Shown here piece after piece: positions 12,493 through 24,547 of a stretch of 64,000 nt of DNA (within the stretch, counting starts at the first letter, position 1; each line of letters starts with the position of its first letter). This DNA comes from Leptodontidium sp. MPI-SDFR-AT-0119 (Eukaryota > Ascomycota > Leotiomycetes > Helotiales > Leptodontidiaceae), in assembly GCA_020726505.1 (NCBI GenBank), contig JAHLEZ010000041.1:1-64000 (forward strand), read 5' to 3'. The notes beneath the pieces were generated by a model that did not search any database, was not told the DNA's origin, and worked only from the letters and a program-made list of their open reading frames with translations. The position numbers were made by a program, and so were the translations under genes.

Positions 12493-13528
12493 CTATGTAC
12501 GCAGCACAGGCACTCGTTTGTTTTCCGGTGCGAGGGCTTTGAAGCAGCCACTAAGTAAATCGATGGAATCATATCTTGACTGCTGAAAGCATCGTATAAC
12601 ACGTCGCGGGAAATTGTATCTTTTCCTCAAAATGGACGAATCTCTCCAACATTGCCATCGCCTCGTGATCATGGACCGTGATATGAGCGAGACGTCTGAA
12701 TGCGGCGGCATAGGCGCATTCGTGCAGACTTGTCTCAGGAGCCGTTCTAAGTTGTCAAATCGGCCTGGATCCACGATACGCAGTGGTGAGAGCTCTTCTC
12801 TGCTTTGCTTGATTGCTGATTCGGCTGCTTCTTCGTATTGCTGACCGATCATACGGAGGCGGAGGTATTTTGCTAGGACGGTTGAGCATAGGAGCGCTAG
12901 TTGGCCGTCTAGTGGGTCGTCCCGTCCTGAGTATCTGTACCGGCAGGGTATCTCGACTGTTGTGATGGCTCTGGACTTCAAGGCGAAAGTGCCGATCTGG
13001 ATTTCGACGTCTGAGAATTCCCCCTGGTCGATGTTCTCGTATGTGAGAGTGGCGGAGACCCAAATATAACCTGTGGCGCAGGTGCTGATGGAGTAGAGTG
13101 ATCCATTTGAGAGGTTTTTCTTCTGGAGGAATGCTTTGGAGCCGTAGACTCTGATGTCTGCGAAGTTGGCGGTGAGGTCGGAACCGTATTTGCCGAGATA
13201 CTTTTCGTCGTTGACATCGAGATCCGGTATATCGATTCCGGAGTCGGTTCGGGATGTTATGAAGAACATTGGTTCGGTCATGAAGTCGGTTTCAATGGTT
13301 CCATCTTGGACACGACTTATCCTCAATCTTTGGCTCGAGACTAAAAGTATTAGCACGGGCTAAGATAATGGAAGTGCATAGCAAGAGTAACATACATTCT
13401 GTAGAGACGGCAGCTTCTTGTATCAGATCCGGCAACTGAGCAAATACCCGTTCATTCTGGGACGTAACATCAATAAGCGACGGCGCCCGACTTCTGGACG
13501 TAACATAGACTTCATCTTCGAAACTCAT
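12493..13528 (-). CDS. Hypothetical protein, two exons
   Basis: I do not recognise this protein. Two exons, complement(12493..13340, 13396..13528), give 326 residues from the start MSFEDEVYV; another in-frame ATG lies at 13561. The 55-nt intron has a GTATGT donor and CTTTTAG acceptor, and joins cleanly in phase. The protein is soluble, with no signal peptide or membrane helix. It has a middle part rich in beta-strand-like stretches (residues 60-190) and a basic, arginine-rich C-terminal third. It is convergent with the GH43 gene, with only 74 bp between the stop codons. Confidence 0.6.
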
Positions 13529-14618
13529 ATTTGCGATTCTAAAACAGCATTGATCGTCCAAACACCAGGAAGTGTACCAGGAATTGGGAACAGAAACCTT
13601 ATCTATGAGATGAAGACAAGGGAGATAACGAACGGTGAGTGTTTGCGGTATCAGGCTCTGGGCTCGTATTTGTGCTGCTCGCTAAATTTAGATGCGGCGG
13701 GGTTGAGAAGGAATACGAGGCTGACAACGAATGGGATTTATGAGGGGGAAATCTGAAACGAGAGGAAGCTTGAGATGCAGGTCGAGAACATGCGGATCGG
13801 GCCATGAGGGACTAGAATCCTGTTTCTGGGAAAGATGCGCGATGACAGCACTTCCAGATTGTTGATGATATTTGACATCACATGATAAACATATGACTTT
13901 ACCAAGGTTGGCCTGCTACCTTGGTACAATACCAGGGCATGCCGCTCAACTCTGGTGAACTCGCTGAACAGGACAGGAAGATGACATGGAAGCATATACG
14001 TGCTGCCTACGTTCAGCGCAAGTAGACGGGATTACCTTTCTGTATTGTTAGAACTAGCACAGCTGGGGCAGAACTTGTCTCGGTGACTTCAAGAGGAGCT
14101 CAAGAGGACCTAAGATCCCTCACCTTCTGAAGTAGAAAAAAATAATGGAAAATTAAACAATTGAAAACGAAAAACTTCCCGCAGAATAAACAGAAACAAA
14201 ACAAAACAGTAGCGAGCTCCATCATTACGTGTTGAGGAGTCATGGATTTCTTGCCAGCAGGGATTCGCGTCAATTTCGTGAAATTCATGCAGAGAGCACT
14301 TACTACCCAACATTTAGGAGAGGATAAAGACAAAGAGACTTCTTCATCCGAAGACATCTCTTCTACTCTCTCAATCGGCAGAGTATATCATCAATTAAAT
14401 CGAACTCATCGTCCTGTCGTTGTCCCACCATCAAAGAAAATAGTCCGTAGAAAAGGGGCTCGGCAGAACGCGACACCTACAGTAAGCCGAGGCGGCGCGT
14501 CCATCCCAAGAAATTCAATTCCCCAAAAAGAAAGTCTCCCCACAATCTCCAACCCTCCCCCTTTGAGCACCAATTGCTCCTCAACAACAACACCTAAGAC
14601 ACCAATTCGAGATATACA
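13529..14618. promoter_or_regulatory. Divergent intergenic region
   Basis: About 1.1 kb between divergent genes. A 130-codon plus-strand frame (14242-14634) overlaps the next start codon in another frame. I regard it as accidental or as part of the leader. No other gene was seen. Confidence 0.4.
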
Positions 14619-15740
14619 ATGTCTGCCGAGGTAGCGAAGAAGCGAGGGAGGCCGAAGAAAGTGATTTCCGATCCCGTGGAGGTGGGGGTGGAAATAACGG
14701 AGAGTGCGAAGAAGGTTGGGACAACAAGGGCGAAATCTACGAAGACGGTCGCGAAAGCTACGAAAGCTGCGAAGGGGGATGGGGTGAAGAAGAGTGTGGT
14801 GAAGGCTGGGGGAGCTTCTGCGGGTTTGAAGTCGGTTCCTAAGATTGAGGAGGCTCCTGGGAAGAGTGGTGTGAAGGAGGGTGTGAAGGTGGTGGGTGGG
14901 AAATCTACACCAGCGAGGCCTGCGACGACGACTGCGGCTGCGACGTCGAAGATACTGGAACAGGTAAAGGAGATGGAGGCGAAGAAGGCGGGGGTATCAC
15001 AAGAGTCTGCGAAGGGGACGACAGCTGCGGTTGGGAAAGGATTAGCCCCAGAGGCAGCGAAGGAGGTGGAAAGGTCACAGCAGGAATTGGCTACGAAGGA
15101 ATCTAAGTCAGGAGTGACAGCCAAATCAAATCCAGTACCACCACAACAAAAGCCATCTTCCTCCTCGAAATCTCCAGATCCAAAGATCGTCGCTAAACAA
15201 CCACCGCCTCCACAACCACCTGTAGGGAAAACAACTCCCCCTCCTTCTTCTCCCCCTCCATCAGCGAAACCTACACCTACACCTAAGTCGCATATTCCAC
15301 TAGCACAGCTAAACTCCACAATCGTATCAAACATAACAACGAGGGCGGGAGCGAGACCAAACACACCTGGCAGTCAGCAGTTACCGAAGAACTACAAGCC
15401 TGTTGCGAGGAAGGTTACGATGGCTATTGTGGCGCTGCCGATTCTGATCGTTACGAGTTATGTTTTATATCAGAGATGTGAGTTTTTCTTCTCTTTTTCT
15501 CTTCTTTCCCTTCCCTCTTCCTTCTTTCTTTTTGTCGTTTGGCGTTTTCTTGGTGGTGGTTGATATTAGGGTGGGGTGGGTGATGAAGTGGTGAAGTGGC
15601 GCTGTGCAGTGCTGATTTGAGTGATAGTGGTTCTGGGAGAGGAGAAGAAGATGTTGGTTCAGCCACAGCAGAACCCGGTTCGTGGAGAAGTCAAGAAGGC
15701 TGAACCGCCGTCCACTTCGAGTGCGGAGTCGAGTCAGTAG
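14619..15740 (+). CDS. AT-hook, low-complexity protein with C-terminal membrane helix
   Basis: Two exons, join(14619..15477, 15628..15740), encode 323 residues. The N-terminus has a perfect AT-hook-like core (KKRGRPKK, residues 7-14), usually a minor-groove DNA contact. About 220 residues of Lys/Ala/Pro/Ser-rich disordered sequence follow, including a proline-rich run near residues 190-220. A hydrophobic segment (MAIVALPILIVTSYVLYQ) lies about 40 residues from the end and is flanked by basic residues. The combination of an AT-hook and a membrane helix is odd. It may be an inner nuclear or mitochondrial membrane protein, or the RGRP stretch may just be part of a basic targeting region. The intron (150 nt) is long for this window. 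Function unknown. Confidence 0.7.
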
Positions 15741-17133
15741 GTTGGGATAATGCGGGGAGGGGACCATGGTGCTCATATCCTCAGGTGTGCATGTCGTAGA
15801 TCGAGGAGCAATTAGTGTGGTAGGATTAAACTTCCACTTGTTGCTCTAAGAGTGGTTCGGCAGAGGATAAGAGCGGAGGAAAACCAAGTTTCTACTACCT
15901 TTTGGAAACCAATCATCGTGTGCATGATTGATCTGGAGTCTAGAACTTCAGCCCTTCAGCCCTGCGACATGCAAGCCTGAGGATTTAAGATGGATTGATG
16001 GATGGATGGTTGGATGGTTTGATAATGTGTTATGTTATGTTATGTGATGGTAGATGTGGACTTTGTACAGGATAGGACAGGAAAATGAAATCTCAACATT
16101 TGATACCCCGCATTTGACTTTTTTTCGTTTGCCGATGTTTGGATGCACTGATTTGAGACGGTGAGAGAGAGGGGAGAAGAGCGGCATGTGAGACAGCCTG
16201 ATCTAAACTGTATCTTTCCCCCCTCGTCGTCAGATCAGATTCTGTGTTTGGTAAATGCCAGCTCATAAGCCACCGCGGCCGTTCGTGCAACATAGTCCCC
16301 TCCCCTCATCTTCTAAGCAAAGATTCCGAGGGCCCGCTACTAACTGGTTGGTTCCATCCTTGGCTTTAGATCGAGACGTGGCGTCCATGGAAAGATCTTA
16401 CATGTCAGCCCTGGAAATGTTTCTCTCTCGTCAATTGGACCCACTGAAGCCTGCCCGGCAACTGCCGTATGCAACACCGAGCAGACATTGCGACGAATGC
16501 ATATGATAATGGTCTGTCGAGTCGAATTGAATTAGGCATATGCATAGTTGCCAAGTACGGCTTCAAGTCAGCTCTCGGATTTTTGAGCCAACGATGTATT
16601 TATCTCAGATTGGGATGCACACCTACCTACCTACCCACCTACCTACCCACCTACCTTAGGTACTGTACTGTACCTAGGTATGTATGTATGTGCTAGGTAT
16701 GTGCTGTAACAACTACTTTAAAAGAGGGCGCGGCGCACATGTACTTATTAATTGTCTCGGACGGAAAGAGGTCCTTGTCCGATGCAGTGCATTGCCCTGC
16801 ATTACAGCACAGTGCATACCTACCAACCTTACCTTATCAATGTAATGCAGGCTTTCCTTTCCCGCCAATGGAATGCAGTGTAGTGCCGTTTAGATGCAAT
16901 GCAATGCGGGGTTGTGGTTGTTATGGTGTCACAGTACTAGATTGGGGAGGTGCGGTTGTTGTGGTACAGTACATACTTGAAGGAGCTCTTCCCCTCATTG
17001 AGATATATCTAAGCTCTGTCTCGTCCCTGAAGCTGAACTTCAACTTCAACTTCAATCCCAACCTTGACCTCAATTGACTGGACTACCATAACAACCTATT
17101 ACCAAGATACCACAGCAAAGATCCATCTTCACA
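15741..17133. promoter_or_regulatory. Intergenic with simple repeats, upstream of aldehyde dehydrogenase
   Basis: No gene seen. Short tandem repeats occur: GGAT/TTGGAT at about 15990-16015, TTATG at 16028-16045, CTAC/CCAC at 16620-16655 and GTAT at 16678-16692. Many GCATTGC/TGCAATG words occur at 16780-16910. A CTTCAA tandem repeat lies at 17034-17055, just before the start of the next gene. Confidence 0.5.
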
Positions 17134-18914
17134 ATGCCCAGCGTAGTCTCAAACGGTGGAGACACCTCCACACTTGACTTCACAACCTTCAAACACTGCA
17201 TCAACGCCGAGCTCGTCGACACCAAACTCCACCGCAATGGAATCAACCCAGCCAATCTCGCAGCTCTCCCAGACGTCCCCGTCGCAACCGAAGAAGATCT
17301 CGACAAAGCCGTCGCCGCAGCTCGTGTAGCATTCAAGTCCTGGTCGAAAGTCTCATGGGAGGACAGGAAGAAGACTCTCCTAGCATTCATCGATGCGTTG
17401 GAAGCTGAACAAGAAGGATTCACTAAGCTTCTCACGACCGAGCAGGGCAAGCCCGTGAGTTGTTGTTGTTCATCTAGAGACAAATTAATTCATTGCCAGT
17501 GTCAAATGTGCTGACGAAATCTGAGAGCAGACTTTCCAAGCGGCCAAGGAACTCGAGCTTTCCGCTACATTTGCCCGTGGTGCTGCGAATTTGACTATAC
17601 CCGAAGAGGTCATTGAGGATACTGAGGATAGGAAGATTATCGCTAGATATACACCGCTGGGAGTCGTCGCTGGGATTGTGCCTTGGAACTTTCCCAATTT
17701 GCTGGCTATGTTGAAGATGTACGGTTTGATGTAGCTACTTTGCTTGAGACTTCGCTGACGTGAGCTTACCAGTGCACCAGCTGTTGTGACGGGAAATGTG
17801 ATCATTATCAAGCCATCGTGAGTCTGCCTAGCTACCCCAAAGTCCCAGGTCTGACTTGTCTAGGCCCTTCACACCCTACAGTGGTTTGAAACTGGTGGAA
17901 TTGGCGCAGAAGTTCTTCCCTCCTGGTGTTGTTCAATCCCTCTCCGGCGATGACAATCTTGGCCCATGGATCACATCTCACCCTGGTATCGATAAGATTA
18001 GCTTTACTGGGTCGACTCGAACTGGCAAGCTCGTTGCAGCAAGTGCCGCCAAGACTCTCAAGCGTGTGACCCTGGAGCTGTGTGTCCCTCTCTCCTTTTC
18101 TGCCCAGCATTGCTGATGAGTGTCTAGCGGAGGTAACGATGCCGCGATCGTTTGTGCCGATGTCGATATTGAGAAAGTTGCTCCCCAAGTAAGACCGCTG
18201 CTACAAACCTTCCCTTGACGATTGCTGACAAGCATAGGTTGCAACCTTTGCATTCCTCAATTCTGGTCAGATCTGCCTTTGCATCAAGCGAGTCTTCATC
18301 CACAAGTCCATCTACCGCCCATTCGTAGAGGCTATGTCTCGCCATGCAAAGACCTTCCAAGTCGGCGATGGATTCGCTCCAGACACATTCTGCGGTCCAC
18401 TTCAGAACTCCATGCAGTACGAGCGAGTCAAGGGATTCTTCTCCGAAATCGAGAAGGAGAAATGGAATGTTGCTTGTGGTGGTAAGGTGGAGAAGACGAA
18501 TGGATATTTCATCACCCCTACGATCATCGACAATCCAGCTGATGATGCAAGAATCGTGACGGAGGAACCTTTTGGTACGTTTCATTGTCCTTAGAGATCG
18601 CTGTTGTGCTGATATTACTTGCAGGACCCATCGTTCCAACTCTATCCTGGGAGTCCGAAGACGAGGTCATTGAACGAGCAAATGCCACTCATATGGGTCT
18701 AGGAGCTTCTGTCTGGTCGAAGGATGTTGAGAAAGCAGATCGGATGGCAAGACAGCTCGAAGCTGGCACGGTTTGGGTCAACAACCACTTCGATTTGTCG
18801 CCCATGGCTCCTTTTGGTGGTTTCAAGGAGAGTGGGCTGGGTGTTGAGATGGGTACTGGCGGATTGAAAGCCATGTGCAACTCTCAGACTTTGATGATCA
18901 ACAAGAAGGGCTGA
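17134..18914 (+). CDS. NAD(P)-dependent aldehyde dehydrogenase
   Basis: Oxidises an aldehyde to its acid. Seven exons: join(17134..17454, 17531..17718, 17773..17817, 17864..18079, 18128..18188, 18238..18574, 18625..18914), 485 residues, the normal length. The cofactor domain shows PWNFPN and FTGSTRTGK. The general base is E256 in LELGGND, and the catalytic cysteine is C290 in NSGQICLC; the spacing of 34 matches the family. The C-terminal end has PFGGFKESGLG. There is no evident targeting signal, so it is probably cytosolic. Introns are 45-76 nt with consensus borders. The subgroup resembles broad-specificity fungal ALDHs; the substrate cannot be named. No gene of a clear shared pathway is adjacent. 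Confidence 0.9.
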
Positions 18915-20067
18915 AGGGTGGATGGTTTGTCAATTTTGCAGTGCTTACTACTCAGGCGTATCAAGGATCAAGTCCTTTCGCTGCGAATACAAATATCACA
19001 AAAATATTAACACTTGAGCGCAGAGTAACTTCAAATCCTCACGTAAAAGAACTATCGAATTACATGCCATTCGTTCATTTTCTTGACTAACATATCATCC
19101 GGTAGCTTTCCGGGCCGAAGAGTACATTCCGGCGAGAATTATGGCGATTTACTCGGGCCAAGAGTTCGTTGTCAACGCAGCCAAGATAGCGATCCCCAGA
19201 CTCCTCTCCAGTATCCCCACAACTAGGCGGGCTGTTACCTCAAGTAATTTTAGTGATGACTTCCCGCCCGGGTGAGGCTTCTCAGGCTTCTTTAATACGC
19301 TGGAGGCTGGTCCGCGCCCTACCGCATTACAGTACCCCACAAGGACCCGAACCCAAACCCCTCAGCCAAGCCCCCGCAGTTACGGACCAGTTCGAACTTC
19401 GTCATGCCAAGCGAGCCAAGGTACTTATGTTAGATGATCAGCAAGGTATTTTTGAGGGATGGTTGGTTTTTCTTGTTTACTCTCTTCAGATCTTAAAGGA
19501 CCCCTCACTAAAATGCGAGATGGGAGAAGCGTGGTTAAGGTATTTGATACAGGAGTGGGATGTGGATTAAAAAAAAAAAATTGCTTAAGTCCTAACTTGG
19601 GAGAAAGTTTAAGTAAGTAAGGAAAGTGAGGTTCTTGTTTTCTTTGGGGGTTATTGTCGGTGGAATTATCGTTGCTGCAGAGTACCTTTTAGAGATTTGA
19701 TGGGCCTATGGTGAAAATAGCGGGGGGCGGGGGTTGTCATACAAACAGCAAGCAAGCAAGTTAAGTAAGCAAGTCAAGTAAGCCACTTTTGTCGTTGGAC
19801 GTCATATTGATTGGGGTTTTTATGTCGGTGCTACTCTACTCAGCTACTGTACCCAAGGAGCCGAAGTACGTCCTAGTCTCTGTAATGACACATGGTGTGG
19901 CATATCTTACATAGGACGATATTCCAAGTGGCGGGCACATGTACCCATCCCATCCCATCCCATTGCATCAATCAATTAGTCCGACAGATATAAATACCAC
20001 TTAAGGATCCTCGAGCTTGACCACCTGATGCTTGATACACCAGACCACGGACTACATATCGTCCACA
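18915..20067. promoter_or_regulatory. Intergenic, simple repeats
   Basis: No gene seen. An A-tract (about 19570-19581) and AAGCAAG/AAGTAAG words at 19600-19625 and 19745-19785 are the only structure. Its right end is the alpha-glucosidase promoter. Confidence 0.45.
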
Positions 20068-23000
20068 ATGCTTCGTCAAATCGTCACAGGTCTTGCTTGG
20101 GCGAGCTCTGTCTCGGGAGCTGCTGTCTCCCGTAGACAAGCTGCTGGCACGGGAGAGAGTTGTCCTGGATATGTCGTTTCGGATGTCGAGCAGACGGCGA
20201 CGGGCTTGGTTGCGAATCTCAATTTGGGAGGTGCTGCTTGTAATGTCTATGGCAATGATGTGCCTGAGTTGAAACTCAGTGTTAATTATGATTCTGGTAA
20301 GAACATTCCTAGTTTTCATTTCCTGTCTTTTTGGGGAGGTTTATTGTTTTGCCGAATTAAGTGAGTGCTGATTCAATTAGAATCACGTCTTCACGTAAAA
20401 ATCGAAGATGCAGGCCAAATCGCCTACCAAGTCCCCACGAGCGTCTTCCCTACACCCAGTTCCAACGCTTCAGTCTCTTCAGATGAATCCGCGCTGGAAT
20501 TCTCCCACGAAACATCACCATTCAGCTTCAAAGTCACGCGGAGGTCCAACGGCGAGGTCCTCTTCGACAGTTCCGCATCGACGCTTATTTTCGAAGACCA
20601 ATATCTCCGTCTCAGGACTTCGCTGCCTGAAGATCCGAATCTGTATGGTTTGGGCGAACATACTGATTCTCTGCGCTTGAATACGACGGATTACATACGT
20701 ACGCTCTGGTCGAGAGATTCGTACGGTGTGCCGTCTGGACAGAATCTATACGGGAACCATCCTATCTATTTCGATCACCGGGGCGACAAGGGGACGCATG
20801 GTGTATTCATGCTCTCCAGTGCCGGAATGGACGTTAAGATCAACCGCACCGAAGAAGAGGGCCAGTATCTCGAGTACAACATGATGTCAGGCGTGATCGA
20901 TCTATACTTCCTATCCGGACCCACCCCCAACGAAGTCGCGCAGCAGTACTCTGAAGTGACTCGCAAAGCAGCCATGATGCCCTACTGGGGCTTCGGGTAC
21001 CACCAATGCCGCTACGGATACCGGGATTTCTACTCCATCGCCGAAGTCATCTACAACTACTCGTCGTCTGGGATCCCGCTCGAGACGATGTGGACGGATA
21101 TCGATTACATGTATGAGCGGTACATCATGACTACCGATCCGGACCGCTTCCCGATTGCGAGAGTGAGGGAGTATGTGGATTACCTGCATGAGAATGGGCA
21201 GAAGTATATCGTTATGGTTGATCCAGCGATGGCGTTTCAGGAGGTGAGGGAGGATGGGTTGCCGTATGAGACGTTCTTGAGGGCGAGGGATGGGGGTGTG
21301 CTGTTGCGGAAGAATGGGACGGTTTATCAGGGTGTTGTTTGGCCTGGTGAGTTTTCCTTTTGTTGGAAATGGAAGAGAATGAGAGAGAGAAAGATAGGAA
21401 GGGAAAGAAGTTGTGTGATGCATTTGCTAATATGATTTAAACAGGTGTAACTGCGTTTCCCGATTGGTTTCACCCAGATACGCAAGAATACTGGACGAAC
21501 GAGTTCCTAGAGTTTTTCGACGCTGATACTGGTGTTGATATTGACGCTCTCTGGATCGATATGAATGAAGCAGCTAATTTTAACTTTTTCGGCGAAGATC
21601 CTCAGCAGAGTGCTGATGACAGAGGATTCCCTCCCACAAGACCTTCTTTGAGATCGGCTCCAAGACCTATCCCAGGATTCCCGCAGTCCTTCCAACCTGA
21701 TCCAAACTCACCTTATCCTCCTGACAGTATCGGATATGCTCCACCGTGGTTGTCGCCTCCTGCTTCGCCAAATACTAAGCGACGTGATGTTGCCAACCCT
21801 ATGCTGGAGAAGAGACAAGTACAAGCTCAGGACCCAATTGGATTCCCCAACCGGAATCTCTTAGAACCTCCATATCAAATCGACAATGCCAATACCGTCG
21901 AGACATACGGCGGTGTTTCGAACTTCACCTTGGACACAGACATCGTTCATTTCGACGGCCATGTCGAACTCGACGTGCACAACCTCTACGGTGCAATGAT
22001 GTCCGAATTCTCACGCAACGCAATGGAAGCCCGCCGGCCAGGAAAACGACCTATGGTAATCACACGCTCTACATTCGCCGGCAGCGGGCACGCAGTCGGG
22101 AAATGGCTAGGGGATAACCTCTCCACTTGGCCACTGTACCGCAACTCCATCCAGGGAATGTTGGACTTCGCAGCCATCTACCAGATGCCCATGGTGGGCA
22201 GCGACGTGTGCGGTTTCGGTGGCAATACGACTGAGATGCTATGTGCGCGCTGGGCTACCCTGGGTGCGTTCAACCCTTTCTTCAGGAACCATAATGGCGA
22301 TAGTTCGAACCCGCAGGAGTTCTATCTCTGGGACTCCGTCACTGCTGCCGCGAAGAACGCGATTGATATCCGCTACCGTCTGCTCGATTATATCTACACT
22401 GCTCTGCATAAGCAATCTATCTCCGGGACGCCGATTCTGAACCCGATGTTCTTCATTTATCCTCAGGATGCGAAGACGTTTGGTGTCGAGTTGCAGTTTT
22501 TCTACGGGAGTGGGTTGTTAGTCTCGCCTGTGACGGAGGAGAATGCGACGAGTGTGGAGATATATCTACCGGATGATATCTTTTATGATTTCAAGACGTA
22601 TGAGAAGGTTCAGGGGAAGGGCGAGATGGTTAATCTGACGAATGTGCCGTTTACTGAAATCCCGTTGCATGTCAGGGGCGGTTCGATCTTGCCTGTTCGG
22701 AATAGTTCTGCGTATACGACGACGGAGGTTAGGAGGCAGCCGTTTAATATCCTTGTTGCGCCTGGGAAGGAGGGCGAGGCGAAGGGGGAGTTGTATCTTG
22801 ATGATGGGGAGAGTATTGTGCAGGATGCTACGTCGGAGATCGAGTTTGTTTATAAGGGGAGGGAGTTAGTCGTTGGTGGCACGTTTGGGTATCAGGAGGA
22901 GGAGAATTGGGTTAATGAGGTTGTTGTCTTGGGAGTTGAGGAGCCGAGGGGTGCGTATTGGAGTAAGGGGAAGGGAGGGGGAACGACTGTTTGGGTTACT

Positions 23001-23099
23001 TGTCCGCAGGGGGGGTGGAAATATGATGCGGAGAAGAAGGCTGTTACGATCGAGGTGGGCCAGAAGTTGGATGAGGCGATTAGGGTAAAATTTGAGTGA
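20068..23099 (+). CDS. Secreted alpha-glucosidase, GH31
   Basis: Releases glucose from maltose and starch-type oligosaccharides outside the cell. Three exons, join(20068..20296, 20381..21346, 21445..23099), encode 949 residues. A signal peptide (IVTGLAWASSVSGAAV) is followed by a dibasic SRRQ site. The N-terminal galactose-mutarotase-like domain contains LYGLGEHTDS. The TIM barrel carries WGFGYHQCRYGY, the nucleophile D437 in WIDMNEAAN, and D622 in WLGDNLSTW as acid/base. A Pro-rich insertion at about residues 465-525 contains KRRD and EKRQ, likely kexin-type sites, as in fungal alpha-glucosidases that are cleaved into two chains. Several N-glycosylation sites are present. The start at 20068 was preferred because it opens directly into the signal peptide. 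Confidence 0.92.
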
Positions 23100-23408
23100 A
23101 GTTGTATTTGCTATGGTGGGTGAGGGACTGTATATAAGGCATGAAAAATTAATGTTTTGATTTTTGTCAACTTACATTGACGTGCTTAATGGAAGGATTT
23201 AGCAGAGGGAGGCAGTCTTAGGACGCTTCAAGCTGTCCCTTGCATCTCCTTGACACTGACCTCTAACTTGCTAAACTGTGAAATTGCAATCTGTCTATGA
23301 TATGGACGAGCTTAAAGAAGTGGTCAGAAGAGTCTCATGTTTAGCTGCGAAGGTTAGTTCACAGCTGTCATCAAGAGTTACTTGAGTATATTACAAATTG
23401 ATTCACTT

Positions 23409-24072
23409 ATGTCGGGGTCGATCTATATCCCGTACATAGATCGACTGAAAGATGGAAAGACTCCATTCCAGTACTCTACTTTAGCAATTATCGGTGGCAC
23501 AGATGGTCAAACATTAATGGCTGTTGTACCTTGTAAGTTCATTGTGACTGTGAATTTTCCTTTCATTCTTTTATTTTTCATGTGCTAACTTGCCGTGTCT
23601 AGCATTGGTTTCACCTCTCCCAGGCGGAAATGTTTTGCTTGAAGGACAATTCGTGCCAGATACCGCTGCATACTCGGAGATATCCCCTGGCCAATACAGC
23701 GCTCAAGGAAAGCTCAGCATTGTCCCCAATCCTCTCAGCGGCCCAAGTATCATACAATCCATGTATGACTTAGACTTCACAACTGCCGAACCCCCACTGT
23801 ATAGCGAGCACACTTTCCATTCTATCATCAACCAGCCAGTTATCTTGAAAAATGGAATGTGTCTTCGGAACACCGTTTACTTCAGCGACACTTTTGCCGA
23901 TCCAATATTGAGAACAGGAAAGGTTACGTTGTACTCGCCACCTCTGCCAGCAGGATTTAGCGGTGTATATCAGGAAGTTGGAGGACTTTCAGCCCAAGGC
24001 GAGATTGTTGGATACAATGCAGAGGAATGTGCTTCGGCGGCGAGAAATGTCGACCCTGCAGCGTTGAGATAA
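23409..24072 (+). CDS. Small hypothetical protein
   Basis: Two exons, join(23409..23532, 23603..24072), encode 197 residues beginning MSGSIYIPYID. The intron is 70 nt with GTAAGT and GTCTAG borders. The sequence alternates short hydrophobic and Gly/Pro turns (for example GGNVLLEGQF, SAQGKLSIVP), suggesting an all-beta fold. There is no signal peptide or membrane segment. The 3' third contains a cysteine (GYNAEECASA). I do not recognise the family. A first exon further upstream is possible, because the ATG lies only 27 nt after an in-frame stop. Confidence 0.55.
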
Positions 24073-24547
24073 ATCGACCGTATGTAGTAAGCTCTGGTTC
24101 CTAAGGGCAACCAAAAAAAAATATCACTTTGAATCCCAACACAGGTCCTGGATAACATGCTAGTCTAGTGCCCGTTACAGTAAACAAGACGATGACTCGA
24201 CGAGAGCAGCCAAGGACATCTTCAATTTAGGCAATATAAGATTCCTCGGCAAGGCTGCTTTGCTCGCCCGTACGTAAGAATGTGGGGGTCTGTATTCTCC
24301 ATGCGGGGTGTGGGCGATACCAACACTCGGCATCCAGAGAAACCCCGAGCTTCCGGGTTCTCCATCCAACATCTCCAGAACCCAATCAGTTCCATCCCAG
24401 TATTGGAAACGGATTAAACACACTATCACCCTTCAGTCTCACACATCGGCCATACGCAACCACTGGCGAGCTTAGATTCAATTCTCCTGACAATTTGCAA
24501 TAGCCGGACGAGACCCCAGCCTTGTGGGCCATTGGGCTACCATCAGC
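24073..24547. promoter_or_regulatory. Intergenic upstream of a HET gene
   Basis: No gene seen. It should contain the promoter of the HET-domain gene that begins at 24548. Confidence 0.4.

Noticed and set aside
13418..13756. A 112-codon plus-strand frame opposite the first exon of the hypothetical gene
   Set aside because: It overlaps a well-supported minus-strand splice model and starts inside it.
14242..14634. A 130-codon plus-strand frame ahead of the AT-hook protein
   Set aside because: It overlaps the next start codon in another frame and its content is typical of a leader; no domain or splice support was found.
16620..16655. A CRISPR-like array made of CTAC/CCAC units
   Set aside because: It is a short microsatellite without spacers, in a eukaryotic genome.
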